From DASZIT01 sp963709665 (GTDB lineage Bacteria; Actinomycetota; Acidimicrobiia; Acidimicrobiales; RAAP-2), in contig CAVPWU010000001.1 in NCBI GenBank assembly GCA_963709665.1, forward strand, positions 1 through 64,000: DNA of 64,000 nt, given 5' to 3'. The notes below the pieces were generated by a model that ran no database searches, had not been told where the DNA came from, and worked only from the letters and a program-made list of their open reading frames with translations. Position 1 is the first letter of the stretch. The number at the start of each line of letters is the position of its first letter. Position numbers and translations under genes: made by a program. Positions 1 through 8,372 of this stretch are shown one piece after another.

Positions 1-48
1 GCTACGTTCGCAATGTAGAGGCCGAGGGTTCGAGTCCCTTCACCTCCA
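1..48 (+). tRNA. tRNA-Ala(CGC), 3' part only
   Basis: The window opens inside a tRNA. A 5-bp anticodon stem (2-6 with 14-18, one G-T pair) encloses the 7-nt loop TTCGCAA, giving anticodon CGC at 9-11. A 5-nt variable region and a T arm with loop TTCGAGT follow. The 3' acceptor strand is 41-47 and the discriminator A is at 48. T at the position equivalent to 70 would allow the G3-U70 pair of tRNA-Ala. CCA is not fully encoded (ACCG). The D arm and 5' acceptor strand lie outside the window. Confidence 0.85.
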
Positions 49-355
49 CCGATGTTGCAGGGGCTGCGACGCTCGCGCGGAGATCGTCTTCTCCGCCCAT
101 GACCCCGGACCTCCTTGACACTCCTCGCTGAGGGGGTCGAGGCGTTTGCGCCCCCGGGTGGCGGTGGCTGGAGGATCAGACGTGCGTGGCCAGCGCGCCG
201 CTGTCAGCAGTTGCCGCCGAGCAGTGCCCCACCCACCGGGACCCGGGGGCGACCGGCCACGACGGTGCGCATCGGATCCGCTCCGGCCCGGAACGAGACC
301 AACCAGGCGAGGCCGCTGGCGGGTGCCGCAACCTTCTCGCCCACCAGTGGCGAGC
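49..355. other. intergenic region with one small hairpin
   Basis: These 307 bases separate the tRNA from the convergent MarR gene. Only a 7-bp perfect hairpin is seen (77-83 GCGGAGA with 90-96 TCTCCGC), 29 nt past the tRNA and without a T tract; it may end tRNA transcription. The open frames here have no recognisable protein content. Confidence 0.4.
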
Positions 356-826
356 TCAGTCCGGGCGTTGGGCTAGCTGCGTCAGCATCTGGACGAGATC
401 GTCGAGCCGCTCAGCGCCAAGCTCACTGGCCAACGCCTTGTCCGTGGCCCGTACCGCCTCGCCGATGAGTTCGGCAGCCTGCCGACCTGTGGCCGAGAGC
501 CGAAGATCGCTCCTACGCCGATCGACAGCGTTGGGGCTCCGATCCACGAATCCCAGCGTCACCAAGGTGTCGACGAGTCGTGACACCGCCTGTTTGCTCA
601 CACCCATCTCCGTGATCAGTTGGCCGGCGTCGCCGTCCCCCCTCGACAGGATCATCAGCGCCCAGAAGCCCGGCTGCGGCAACTCGTCGAACCCGCGCTT
701 CGACAGACTGCCGTTGATGGCAGTCCGGTAGCGCTGGCTCGTTCGACGCAGCAGCCAGGGCAACGGCACGGGTCCGATCTGGGGCTCGCCGGCCACGACC
801 GGCGCGGAACTGGCTTGATTTGTCAT
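356..826 (-). CDS. MarR family transcriptional regulator
   Basis: A 156-aa cytoplasmic DNA-binding protein of normal MarR length. The winged-helix core is clear: a helix containing QLITEMGVSKQAVSRLVDTL near residues 70-90, then the wing with the family motif DRRRSDLRLSATGRQ near 103-117. It starts at ATG 826 and is divergent from a small membrane protein and a lipoprotein. A perfect inverted repeat (TAAGTGT / ACACTTA) begins on the first base of the start codon, so autorepression and control of the divergent pair are likely. The ligand cannot be inferred. Confidence 0.9.
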   Translation of the reverse strand: MTNQASSAPVVAGEPQIGPVPLPWLLRRTSQRYRTAINGSLSKRGFDELPQPGFWALMILSRGDGDAGQLITEMGVSKQAVSRLVDTLVTLGFVDRSPNAVDRRRSDLRLSATGRQAAELIGEAVRATDKALASELGAERLDDLVQMLTQLAQRPD

Positions 827-860
827 AAGTGTTGACAGTCTACACTTAGGACTAAATGAT
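826..860. promoter_or_regulatory. probable MarR operator and divergent promoter
   Basis: TAAGTGT at 826-832 and ACACTTA at 842-848 form a perfect 7-bp inverted repeat with a 9-nt spacer. The left arm overlaps the MarR start codon. A TTGACA -35 hexamer (832-837) lies inside the dyad and AATGAT (855-860) follows at 17 nt, so a bound dimer would cover the promoter of the rightward genes. The symmetry is seen directly; binding is inferred. Confidence 0.6.
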
Positions 861-890
861 AGGTGTAGGCCAAGAGCAAGGAGCAGACTG

Positions 891-1121
891 ATGCCCTACG
901 GCACTGGTCCCATCATCCGGCAAGCCTTCGTCAGCGCCACGCCGTGGCAGCGCTACCTCATCGGTGTCGCCATGGTCGTCGTCGGCGCGGCACTGGTGGC
1001 GACGGGGCATCTCACGGGCGGGCTGCTGGCCGCCGCCGGCGCAGTTCTGCTCTGGCGCATGGTTCGCGGCCGGTCCCGTCGCCCACCGGCGCCGTCTGAG
1101 GCAAGTCCCCCAGGCGAGTGA
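891..1121 (+). CDS. small membrane protein
   Basis: A 76-aa protein of unknown function. Hydrophobic segments span about residues 22-40 and 44-58, separated by a Gly-rich turn, followed by a basic tail (RGRSRR). AAGGAG lies just upstream of ATG 891. Its stop overlaps the GTG start of the lipoprotein gene (GTGA), so the two are translationally coupled and sit under the MarR-controlled promoter. I do not recognise the family; a role in the envelope is inferred only from hydrophobicity. Confidence 0.65.
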   Translation: MPYGTGPIIRQAFVSATPWQRYLIGVAMVVVGAALVATGHLTGGLLAAAGAVLLWRMVRGRSRRPPAPSEASPPGE

Positions 1122-2386
1122 GCGTGATCCCACCTCGCCCCTCCTCCGTCAAACGGTATGGACACCGGGCGCATCCCCGGGCCACCCGCACGCCCGAGGG
1201 CGGTGCGGCCGGGCGAGCGTGGCGGAGGAAGGTTGGGTGGGGCACCAAGCTCCCGGCCGTACGCTGCCAGAGCCCGATCCTCTCGTGGCTGACCATCGTC
1301 ATCGGTGCCTTGACCCTGGCCGGGTGCTCGTCGGCCACCACCACCTCGACCACCACCACCACGACGACTCCGGTCGGCACCACGACGGCCTGGGTCAAGG
1401 ACAGCACGAACGCCCTGAACGTCTTCCTCCCCGACGAGGACAGCATCTACTGGTTCGATGGCTACGGCACCGCCGACGGCGCACGTACCGTTGTCAGCGG
1501 TCAGCTGCCGTCGGCGCGGTACTGGTCGTTCACCGCCTATCCCGTCCCGCAGAACGATCAACGTCAGCACCTCCATGACACGCAGATCGACCGGTCGGAG
1601 GGGCGGTACACACTCACCATCGCCCAGACCTGCGGCGGCGTGAGCGGCACCTGTATGGCCATGGGCGCCACCGATGGCGGCATCCTCGTCATGCGCCTGT
1701 ATGTGCCGGAGGACATCAACGGGGCCGGCACCGGCGGCGTACCGCTCCCCACCATCGGATTCGTGGACCGGGCGGGCAAGGAGATCTCACTCGACCAGGC
1801 TGCCGGGAATCCCGCCATCGGCCAGGTGGTCGCCAGCTACCGCGCCCGGAACGGTGCACTCCCGGCCGACCTGACCCAGAGCTACCCACCGCCTGCCCCG
1901 GTACCCGTTCCGGTGACCCGGCCCACCCCGGTCGGCGGTGTCACCTACGGCACTGGCCCCTATGCCAATCCGGACAACATCTACGAGCACATCGCCTATA
2001 CAACGACGCGAGGCAACCTGGTGGTCACCGCCGAGGCCCCCACGTACCAGTCCGATTCCAACCCGAAGGCGAACGACCTGGCCCGCACCGCCGACCAGCA
2101 CCCCCAGGTGCGTTACTGGTCGCTGTGCACGACGCTGAAGGGGCGCCACACCGGTGACTGCCTGCGCGACGAACAGGTCTCGATCCCCTCCGGTAGCGAC
2201 ACCTTCACCGCCATCGTGTCCCCCACCTGCCCGGTGGCTGGCTACGCCAACTGCCTGGCGGCTGGACCGGAGCCGCTCCAGAGTTCGCTCGCCTACCGCA
2301 ACCTCCTGCCGAGTCCCGGATTCAGGCCGATTGCATTCACCGGGTCCTACCGCATGACCGCCGCCTATGTAGCCCGCAGTGGCTGA
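1118..2386 (+). CDS. lipoprotein with two related halves
   Basis: A 422-aa predicted lipoprotein. A hydrophobic stretch at about 55-68 ends in a lipobox (LTLAGC, Cys 70) followed by a Ser/Thr-rich linker, so the protein is probably anchored outside the membrane. Two halves look related: each has RYWS (134-137 and 332-335) followed by a similar pattern of a charged D/E-Q segment, a strand, T-C and a second Cys. The start is GTG 1118 (overlapping the previous stop) or GTG 1124; either gives an unusually long region before the signal core, and no nearer ATG/GTG is in frame. Family and function are not recognised. Confidence 0.7.
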   Translation: MSVIPPRPSSVKRYGHRAHPRATRTPEGGAAGRAWRRKVGWGTKLPAVRCQSPILSWLTIVIGALTLAGCSSATTTSTTTTTTTPVGTTTAWVKDSTNALNVFLPDEDSIYWFDGYGTADGARTVVSGQLPSARYWSFTAYPVPQNDQRQHLHDTQIDRSEGRYTLTIAQTCGGVSGTCMAMGATDGGILVMRLYVPEDINGAGTGGVPLPTIGFVDRAGKEISLDQAAGNPAIGQVVASYRARNGALPADLTQSYPPPAPVPVPVTRPTPVGGVTYGTGPYANPDNIYEHIAYTTTRGNLVVTAEAPTYQSDSNPKANDLARTADQHPQVRYWSLCTTLKGRHTGDCLRDEQVSIPSGSDTFTAIVSPTCPVAGYANCLAAGPEPLQSSLAYRNLLPSPGFRPIAFTGSYRMTAAYVARSG

Positions 2387-2430
2387 CCTTCAGAGGTCTG
2401 CACCGCAGGGATGTGGGTCGGAGCGGACGG

Positions 2431-3078
2431 TCAGGCGGATCCGTCCGGGTCGTCCACCGCGGTGCTGGCCTCCACGATCGATGACCGGGCGGCGGACTCG
2501 AGTTCGTCGCCGTTCCAGCTGAGCGTCCCGGTCCGCAGCTCGCGGATGGCTCCTCGCACCCACTGCAGCTCGGCGGCCAGGATCGCCGACCGGTACTCGT
2601 CCTCGAGGAGGGCCACCCGCGGCACCATCCTGCGGGTGGCCTCCGCTTCGGCGTCCAGCCCGGAGAGGTTGGCCTCCAGCGTGTCGGCCCGGCGCTCCAG
2701 CGCCGCCCGCAGGTCGTCGGGGGCGAGCAGCATGGCGAAGGAGAGGGCGGCCGGGAACTCGGGGAACTCGTCCCGGGGCGTGGCCACCATGTCGACCAAC
2801 CACTCGGGACCGGCCCGGCGACCCCGATCGGTCAGCTCGTAGACCGTGCGCTCCGGGTACAGCTGGTTGCGCTCGGTGGCATGGACGGCGATCAGGCCGG
2901 CGTCGTGGAGTCGTCTGATCGTCTTGTAGAGGTTGGCCCGGTTGCCCACGTTGACGACGTTGTCCTTGCCCCACAGCTTCATCAGACGCTGGATCCCGTA
3001 CGGGTGGAGCGGTCCCGCCACCAGCAGCCCGAGGACGGCCAGGGCCAGGGGTGACGGGCGGAATTCGGTGGTTGCCAC
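2431..3078 (-). CDS. PadR family transcriptional regulator
   Basis: A 215-aa regulator. The N-terminal winged helix has the PadR pattern LALAVLGLLVAGPLHPYGI then a LYKTIRRLHDAGLI recognition region and the wing with ERTVYELTDRGRR. The C-terminal half (about 110-190) is a long helical dimerisation region rich in Glu and Arg, as in vinculin-like PadR tails. It is divergent from a DrrA/DrrB-type exporter, an arrangement common for PadR repressors of drug pumps, so it probably represses both itself and the exporter. Confidence 0.88.
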   Translation of the reverse strand: MATTEFRPSPLALAVLGLLVAGPLHPYGIQRLMKLWGKDNVVNVGNRANLYKTIRRLHDAGLIAVHATERNQLYPERTVYELTDRGRRAGPEWLVDMVATPRDEFPEFPAALSFAMLLAPDDLRAALERRADTLEANLSGLDAEAEATRRMVPRVALLEDEYRSAILAAELQWVRGAIRELRTGTLSWNGDELESAARSSIVEASTAVDDPDGSA

Positions 3079-3087
3079 AGGCCCAGA

Positions 3088-3158
3088 GTACTAGTCGCCC
3101 CCGCCCTGATCATGCCAAGGAATAGTCAATCTAAAATCGGTTGCAAAGAGACTAGTAT
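3088..3158. promoter_or_regulatory. paired ACTAGT sites between padR and the ABC exporter
   Basis: GTACTAGTC (3088-3096) and GACTAGTAT (3150-3158) are near-perfect inverted copies flanking the AT-richest part of the divergent intergenic region. They are plausible PadR operators by position and symmetry, but ACTAGT is itself a palindrome and the pair could be chance. Confidence 0.35.
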
Positions 3159-3218
3159 CCGTGAGATCTTAATTGGGATGCCGATCCGAGATCTCGAGCG
3201 ACCACCGGGGGAACCGAC

Positions 3219-4229
3219 GTGACCGACCAGGCACCCGTGGCCAACGGCCGCCTCCGCCCGCCTCCGCTCCTCGACGCCCGGGGGCTGACCGTCCGGTTCG
3301 GCAAGGTGGTGGCGCTCGACCGCCTGACCCTCACCGTCCCGTCCGGCGAGGTGCTCGCCCTCCTGGGCCCCAACGGCGCCGGCAAGTCCACCTTCGTGCG
3401 CACCATCGCCACCCTGGTGGCCCCCAGCGCCGGCTCCCTGCGGGTACGGGGGGCGGACGTGGTGGGGGAGCCGCTGGCCGTCCGGCGTTCCATCGGGCTG
3501 GCCGGCCAGTACGCCGCCGTCGAACCCACCATGACCGGTCGCGAGAACCTGGTGATGACGGCCCGGCTGTTCGGCCACCGGGCCGGGGCGGCCGACCGGG
3601 CGGCGACGTCGGTCATCGAGCTGCTCGGCCTGGGGGAGGTGGCCGACCGTCGCTCCGGCACCTACTCGGGGGGGCAGCGCCGACGCCTCGACCTCGGAGC
3701 CGGTCTGGTGGGCGCCCCTCGCCTGCTGCTGCTCGACGAGCCCACCACCGGCCTCGACCCGGCGGGGCGGCGGGAGGTCTGGGACGCCGTGCGATCGCTG
3801 GTGGCCGCCGGCACCGATGTCCTGCTGACCACCCACTACCTCGAGGAGGCCAACGAGCTGGCCGACCGGGTGGTGGTGATCGACCACGGTCGGAGGGTCG
3901 CCTCCGGCACCCTGGGCGAGCTCAAGGCCGACCTGGGCGGGGACGTCATCGAGGTGTCGCTCGACGGTCCGTCCCAGCTCGACGCCGTCGGGGTCATCCT
4001 CGGGCAGGTCACCTCCCACCCCGCCCGTATCGACCGGCCGGCACGACGGGTGGCGGCACCGGCCGACGGCCCGGGCCAGCTGGGCGACACCCTCGACCGG
4101 CTGGGGGCGGCCGGCATCGCCGTGGCGGAGATCGGTCTGCGACGCCCCACGCTGGACGAGGTCTTCGCCGCCCTGACCGGCGGTTCCCCCCACGGAGCGA
4201 CGGCGCCGGCCGTCTCGGACCAGGAGTAG
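3219..4229 (+). CDS. ABC exporter ATP-binding protein, DrrA-like
   Basis: A 336-aa nucleotide-binding subunit. The Walker A motif GPNGAGKST is near residue 50, the signature SGGQRRR near 150 and Walker B LLLLDEPTTGLD near 169-180, followed by the switch region TTHYLEEA. The C-terminal domain after about 230 is the DrrA-type extension. It starts at GTG 3219 behind GGGGGAACC and ends 3 nt before the permease, forming a two-gene operon divergent from padR. It likely powers efflux of a drug or lipid-like compound; the substrate is unknown. Confidence 0.92.
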   Translation: MTDQAPVANGRLRPPPLLDARGLTVRFGKVVALDRLTLTVPSGEVLALLGPNGAGKSTFVRTIATLVAPSAGSLRVRGADVVGEPLAVRRSIGLAGQYAAVEPTMTGRENLVMTARLFGHRAGAADRAATSVIELLGLGEVADRRSGTYSGGQRRRLDLGAGLVGAPRLLLLDEPTTGLDPAGRREVWDAVRSLVAAGTDVLLTTHYLEEANELADRVVVIDHGRRVASGTLGELKADLGGDVIEVSLDGPSQLDAVGVILGQVTSHPARIDRPARRVAAPADGPGQLGDTLDRLGAAGIAVAEIGLRRPTLDEVFAALTGGSPHGATAPAVSDQE

Positions 4230-4232
4230 CCG

Positions 4233-5009
4233 ATGACCCCCACCCTGGCCGCCCCCACCGCCGTGCCCGGCACCATCCGGGCCAGCCTCGAGGTCGCCCG
4301 TCGCGCCCTGCGCAAGTACTTCCGGACCCCCGGCCTCTTCGCCATGGGCCTCGTCCAGTCGGCGCTGTTCCTGTTCAGCTTCCGGTTCGTCTTCGGTGGC
4401 GCCGTCACCACCGGAGCGTCCTCGTACGTCTACTACCTGGTGCCCGGCTATGTGGCCACCATCGTGCTCTTCACCGGTGGCGGCATCGCGGTGGCGGTGG
4501 CCGACGACCGGACCCAGGGCTTCACCGACCGCCTGCTCTCCCTGCCCATCCCCCGGTCCGCCCTGGTGGTGGGGCGGACGGTGGCCGATGCCAGCACCAA
4601 CGCCTGGGCCATCGTGGCCACCGCCATCTTCGGGTTCGCCTTCGGGTTCCGCCTCGAGGGCAGCGTGGCCGAGGGGGTGGCCGCCCTCGGCCTCTGCCTC
4701 CTCTACGGCGTCGTCTTCACCGTGGTCTTCATCGTCATGGGCCTGGTCGCCCCCAACGGCCAGGCCGCCCAGGGCATGTCGATGGTGGCGTTCGTCTTCG
4801 CCTTCATCTCCAGTACCTACGTGCCGGTGAGCTCCATGCCGGGCTGGCTCCAGCCGTTCGCCAAGTACCAGCCCATCACCCCGATGGTCGATGCCGTCCG
4901 GTCGGTCCTGGTCGGCTCGACCGACGACCTCGGACTGGCGCTGGCGTGGTCGCTGGTACTGGTGGTGGTGTTCACCCCCATCGCCGTGCTCCGCTACCGG
5001 CACGCCTGA
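4233..5009 (+). CDS. ABC-2 type permease, DrrB-like
   Basis: A 258-aa integral membrane protein with about six hydrophobic segments, the usual size of a DrrB permease. The ABC-2 pattern is seen in the cytoplasmic region DDRTQGFTDRLLSLPIPRSA (about 90-109) and in the segment before the last helices (SSTYVPVSSMPGWLQPFAKY, about 191-210), typical of drug and polyketide exporters. It follows the ATPase gene by 3 nt and is convergent with a phosphotransferase gene 13 nt away. Confidence 0.92.
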   Translation: MTPTLAAPTAVPGTIRASLEVARRALRKYFRTPGLFAMGLVQSALFLFSFRFVFGGAVTTGASSYVYYLVPGYVATIVLFTGGGIAVAVADDRTQGFTDRLLSLPIPRSALVVGRTVADASTNAWAIVATAIFGFAFGFRLEGSVAEGVAALGLCLLYGVVFTVVFIVMGLVAPNGQAAQGMSMVAFVFAFISSTYVPVSSMPGWLQPFAKYQPITPMVDAVRSVLVGSTDDLGLALAWSLVLVVVFTPIAVLRYRHA

Positions 5010-5022
5010 GGCCGGACCGGGC

Positions 5023-6054
5023 TCAGACGCCGAGGAGCCCGAAGGTGTCGTGATCGGCCAGGGCCTGGCCGAGTCGGCGGACGGTGACGGTGGTGATGTC
5101 CTCGTCGGTGAACTGGGTCATCGACCAGAGGAAGTAGCCGTAGGCCAGATAGCGCCGGTAGGCGTCCCCGGCGCCGTCCCGATCGGCCACCGGGGCGCCG
5201 AGCGCCTCCCGCCGGTCGAGGTAGGTCTCGAGCAGGGCACCCTCGTGGGCGCGCCGGACCCCGGTCTCCAGCACCGAGCCGATGTGGTAGCTCACGTCGA
5301 GGGCCCACGACCCCCGCTGGACGAGCTGCCAGTCGAAGAGCCCGGCGGAGCCCGGGCGGAGGAAGATGTTGCCGGCGTGGGTGTCCCCGTGGAGGAGGCA
5401 GAGCTCGGGCGGGAGCGTCTCCCCCAGCACCCGCATCCCGTCGTTCACCCGGCGTCCGTTCCGCACCCCGTCGGGGAGCCCCTCGCCGCGGGGGCGGTCG
5501 AGCAGCTCCTGCAGCCGTTCGGCCGGCACCCGCTCGGCCATCGACGCCATCCGGGGGACCAACCACCCCCGGTCCAGGCCGGCGGGGCCCACCCGGGTGG
5601 CGTGGAGGACGGCCAGCTGCTCCAGGGCGGCCGCCGACTCCTCGACGGTGAACGGGGTCAGGGCGGTGCGCAGCTCGGTGCCGGCCACGGCCAGGTTCTC
5701 GAGCAGCAGCAACGACCGCCCGGTCGCCTCGTCGAAGCCCACGTAGTGGCAGACCGGCACCCGGGTGTCGACCTCGTGCTGCAGCTCCCGGTAGAAGTGG
5801 GCCTCGGGGGTGCCGGCGCTCCGGTAGGCGTCCATCTCCCCGAAGTAGCCCTTGACGCAGAGGCTGGCCGGGGCGGCCGGCTCCCCGGGCTCCTCGTAGG
5901 TCAGCCCGACGATCACCTTGCCGGCGATCGTCGCCTTGCGGTCGAGGACGTCGACGCCCGCCACCCGGCAGCCCGGGTAGCGGATCCCCAGGGCCTCGGA
6001 CAGCCAGACCGGGTCGAGGACCTGGTCGACGTCGAGGGGGATGGGGTCGAACAC
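5023..6054 (-). CDS. phosphotransferase, aminoglycoside/choline kinase-like
   Basis: A 343-aa protein of the APH fold. The catalytic loop is HGDTHAGNIFL, matching the HGDxHxxN pattern, and the metal-binding FDWQ follows about 12 residues later. I place the start at GTG 6054 because the longer open frame to ATG 6108 would overlap the upstream SDR by 41 bp and adds no conserved sequence. It is downstream of and probably cotranscribed with the SDR. Family members in catabolic actinobacteria are often annotated only as phosphotransferase; antibiotic resistance should not be assumed. Confidence 0.82.
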   Translation of the reverse strand: MFDPIPLDVDQVLDPVWLSEALGIRYPGCRVAGVDVLDRKATIAGKVIVGLTYEEPGEPAAPASLCVKGYFGEMDAYRSAGTPEAHFYRELQHEVDTRVPVCHYVGFDEATGRSLLLLENLAVAGTELRTALTPFTVEESAAALEQLAVLHATRVGPAGLDRGWLVPRMASMAERVPAERLQELLDRPRGEGLPDGVRNGRRVNDGMRVLGETLPPELCLLHGDTHAGNIFLRPGSAGLFDWQLVQRGSWALDVSYHIGSVLETGVRRAHEGALLETYLDRREALGAPVADRDGAGDAYRRYLAYGYFLWSMTQFTDEDITTVTVRRLGQALADHDTFGLLGV

Positions 6055-6067
6055 CGTCAGGGCCGGG

Positions 6068-6817
6068 TCACGGCCCCGGTGGGATGATGGCAGCGACCGC
6101 CCCGCCATCGACCAGGATGTCGGTGCCGGTCATGAAGGAGGCGGCGTCGGAGACCAGGAAGGCCGCCACCACCGCCACCTCGTCGGGCCGGGCCTGCCGG
6201 CCGAGGGCGCTCATCTCCACCATGGTGGCCATGGCCGGCTCGGCGGCCGCCTCCTGCCTGCCCATGCCGGTGTCGATGATGCCGGGGGAGAGCGACAGGA
6301 GGCGGGCCCCCTTGGCCCCCCAGGCCTTGGCCCGTCGACGGACCAGGCGGATCACCCCCAACTTCGAATAGGCGTAGGCCATCTGGGAGTTGTCGACGTC
6401 GGTCCCGGTGGCGGCCACCCGGTCGAAGAACTCCGGCGACGACGGGTCGTCCAGCGCCGCCGCCAACTCCGGGGTGAGCGGCACCATGTGGCCGGACATC
6501 GAGGAGAAGCACACCGCCGCCGAGCCGGGGCCGACGATGGGCTCGAAGGCGGTGAGCACCCGGTCCATGGCCCGGAGGTTGACCTCCCAGATGGTCCGCC
6601 CGTCCGCCATGGTGGGGGAGAGGCCGGCGGTGATCACCAGGCCGTCGAGGGCACCCGTCGCCCGTACCAGGGCAGCGACGTCCTCGGGGCTGGTGATGTC
6701 GCACGCCACCATGCCGCTGCCGTCCGCCACCCGGTCGGCCCGGAGGACGCCCCGGTCGGCCAGGAGCCCGGCCACTGCGGCACCCATGCCCGAACCTGCT
6801 CCGATGACGACGTTCAT
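6068..6817 (-). CDS. SDR family oxidoreductase
   Basis: A 249-aa short-chain dehydrogenase. The glycine motif GAGSGMG is at residues 6-12, the catalytic Ser is in the SSMSG segment (about 105-109) and the active-site pair is Tyr148/Lys152 (YAYSK). The C-terminal substrate region has the family motif SPGIIDTGMG, then GTDILVDGG. This overall pattern resembles 3-alpha-hydroxysteroid dehydrogenase-like SDRs, but the substrate is not determined by sequence. It heads a two-gene operon with the phosphotransferase and is divergent from an amidohydrolase. Confidence 0.9.
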   Translation of the reverse strand: MNVVIGAGSGMGAAVAGLLADRGVLRADRVADGSGMVACDITSPEDVAALVRATGALDGLVITAGLSPTMADGRTIWEVNLRAMDRVLTAFEPIVGPGSAAVCFSSMSGHMVPLTPELAAALDDPSSPEFFDRVAATGTDVDNSQMAYAYSKLGVIRLVRRRAKAWGAKGARLLSLSPGIIDTGMGRQEAAAEPAMATMVEMSALGRQARPDEVAVVAAFLVSDAASFMTGTDILVDGGAVAAIIPPGP

Positions 6818-7091
6818 GCGCTCTCCGTTCCCCCCGGCGAGTGCCGGCTGTCGCCGCCCGCCACGCGGTGCGGGTGTCCGGTCCGTCCGACGCCAGCCGT
6901 CGGCGGCTCCGGGGTGGGGACGATGCTAGCCAGTCCGGCCTTCCCCCGAGCGGGGTCCCCTCCGACGTCCAGGCTGGTCGGAGGGGTGCCGGGCTCGGCC
7001 TCCCCGGCGTTCCCGCCGTGTGAGAAGATGGTTACCGGATTACGGTTAGCCGAGTTTGCACCAGCCGTGCGCACCAGAGAATCGAGGATGC

Positions 7092-8282
7092 ATGAGCAAG
7101 TACGAGGGCCCGATCTTCGACGCCGACAACCATCTCTACGAGACCGAGGACGCGCTGACGCGGTACCTGCCCAAGCAGTACGAGGGCTTCGTCAAGTACA
7201 TCCAGATCAACGGCCGGACCAAGATCGCCATCAACAACCACATCAGCGAGTCGATCCCCAACCCGACCTTCGAGGTGGTGGCCAAGCCGGGGGCGTTCGC
7301 CGACTACTTCTCGGGTCACAACCCGGAGGGGAAGACGCTCCGGGAGTTCGCCGGGACCCCGATGAAGGCCATCGACGCCTTCCGCTCGGCCGAGCCGCGG
7401 CTGGCCCTGCTCGACGAGACCGGTGTCGACGCCGCCCTGATGTTCCCCACCCTGGCCAGCCTGATCGAGGTCAGCCTGCTCGACGACCCCGACATGACCT
7501 GCACCATCCTCCACGCCTACAACCGGTGGCTCCACGACGAGTGGAGCTTCGACTACCAGCATCGGATCTTCGCCACCCCGGTGGTCAACCCCTGCATCCC
7601 CGAGCGCGGCATCGAGGAGCTCGAGTGGGTGCTCGAGCGGGGTGCCAAGGTGGTCCTGCTCCGGCCCGGCGCCGTGGCCGGCACCCGCGGCACCCGGTCC
7701 CCGTTCCTCCCGGAGTTCGACGCCTTCTGGGCCAAGGTGGCCGAGTCCGGCGTCCTGGTGGCCATGCACGCCTCCGACTCCGGCTACCAGCGGCACGCCA
7801 ACGAGTGGGAGGGGGACGAGCGCGACATGACGCCGTTCGCCCCGCGGCCGTTCTCCGACGCCGTGAACACCGGGCGGCCCATCAGCGACACCGTCACCTC
7901 GGCGATCTGCCACGGCATGCTGAGCCGGTTCCCCACCGTCCGCCTGATGAGCGTGGAGAACGGGGGGAGTTGGGCGCTGCCGTGCCTGAAGGCCATGGAG
8001 AAGACCTACGGCAAGATGCCCAACGCCTTTCTGGAGCACCCCCGGGAGGTGTTCCTCCGCAACATCTTCATCAACCCGTTCTGGGAGGACTCCCTCGAGG
8101 CGCTGATCGACGTCATGACGCCGGAGCACATCATGTTCGGCTCCGACTACCCCCACCCCGAGGGGCTGGCCGAGCCCTTCGCCTGGGCGGCGGAGGTCTC
8201 CGCCCTCTACCCCCAGGACGACGTGCGGAAGATCATGGGCGGCAACATGTTCGACCTCCTGGGCCTGAAGCAGCCGGCCTGA
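7092..8282 (+). CDS. amidohydrolase family protein (amidohydrolase_2)
   Basis: A 396-aa TIM-barrel metal hydrolase of the amidohydrolase_2 family. The N-terminal metal site reads FDADNHLYE, a variant of DxHxH, and the barrel closes with MFGSDYPHPEG near residue 345, typical of the group related to decarboxylases of the ACMSD type. ATG 7092 is preceded by GAGG; an in-frame TTG at 7056 gives only a non-conserved extension. It stands alone between an SDR (divergent) and an alpha/beta hydrolase. Members are common in actinobacterial catabolic islands; the substrate is unknown. Confidence 0.85.
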   Translation: MSKYEGPIFDADNHLYETEDALTRYLPKQYEGFVKYIQINGRTKIAINNHISESIPNPTFEVVAKPGAFADYFSGHNPEGKTLREFAGTPMKAIDAFRSAEPRLALLDETGVDAALMFPTLASLIEVSLLDDPDMTCTILHAYNRWLHDEWSFDYQHRIFATPVVNPCIPERGIEELEWVLERGAKVVLLRPGAVAGTRGTRSPFLPEFDAFWAKVAESGVLVAMHASDSGYQRHANEWEGDERDMTPFAPRPFSDAVNTGRPISDTVTSAICHGMLSRFPTVRLMSVENGGSWALPCLKAMEKTYGKMPNAFLEHPREVFLRNIFINPFWEDSLEALIDVMTPEHIMFGSDYPHPEGLAEPFAWAAEVSALYPQDDVRKIMGGNMFDLLGLKQPA

Positions 8283-8372
8283 CCCCCCCGGCCGGCCCGT
8301 CCCGGCCCACCGCCCGCCGCGCAACGCCCCGGCCCGCGGGTACTGTCCGGTGGCCCGTTGCGAAAGGTTGCC

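Noticed and set aside
3126..5003. Long open frame of 625 codons opposite the ABC exporter genes, and many similar ones across the window
   Set aside because: They are Gly/Arg/His-rich antisense frames produced by high GC at third codon positions, with no conserved motif, and lie over well-supported genes.
5023..6054. Aminoglycoside-resistance gene
   Set aside because: Only the general APH-fold kinase motifs are seen; the context with an SDR points to a metabolic kinase-like protein.
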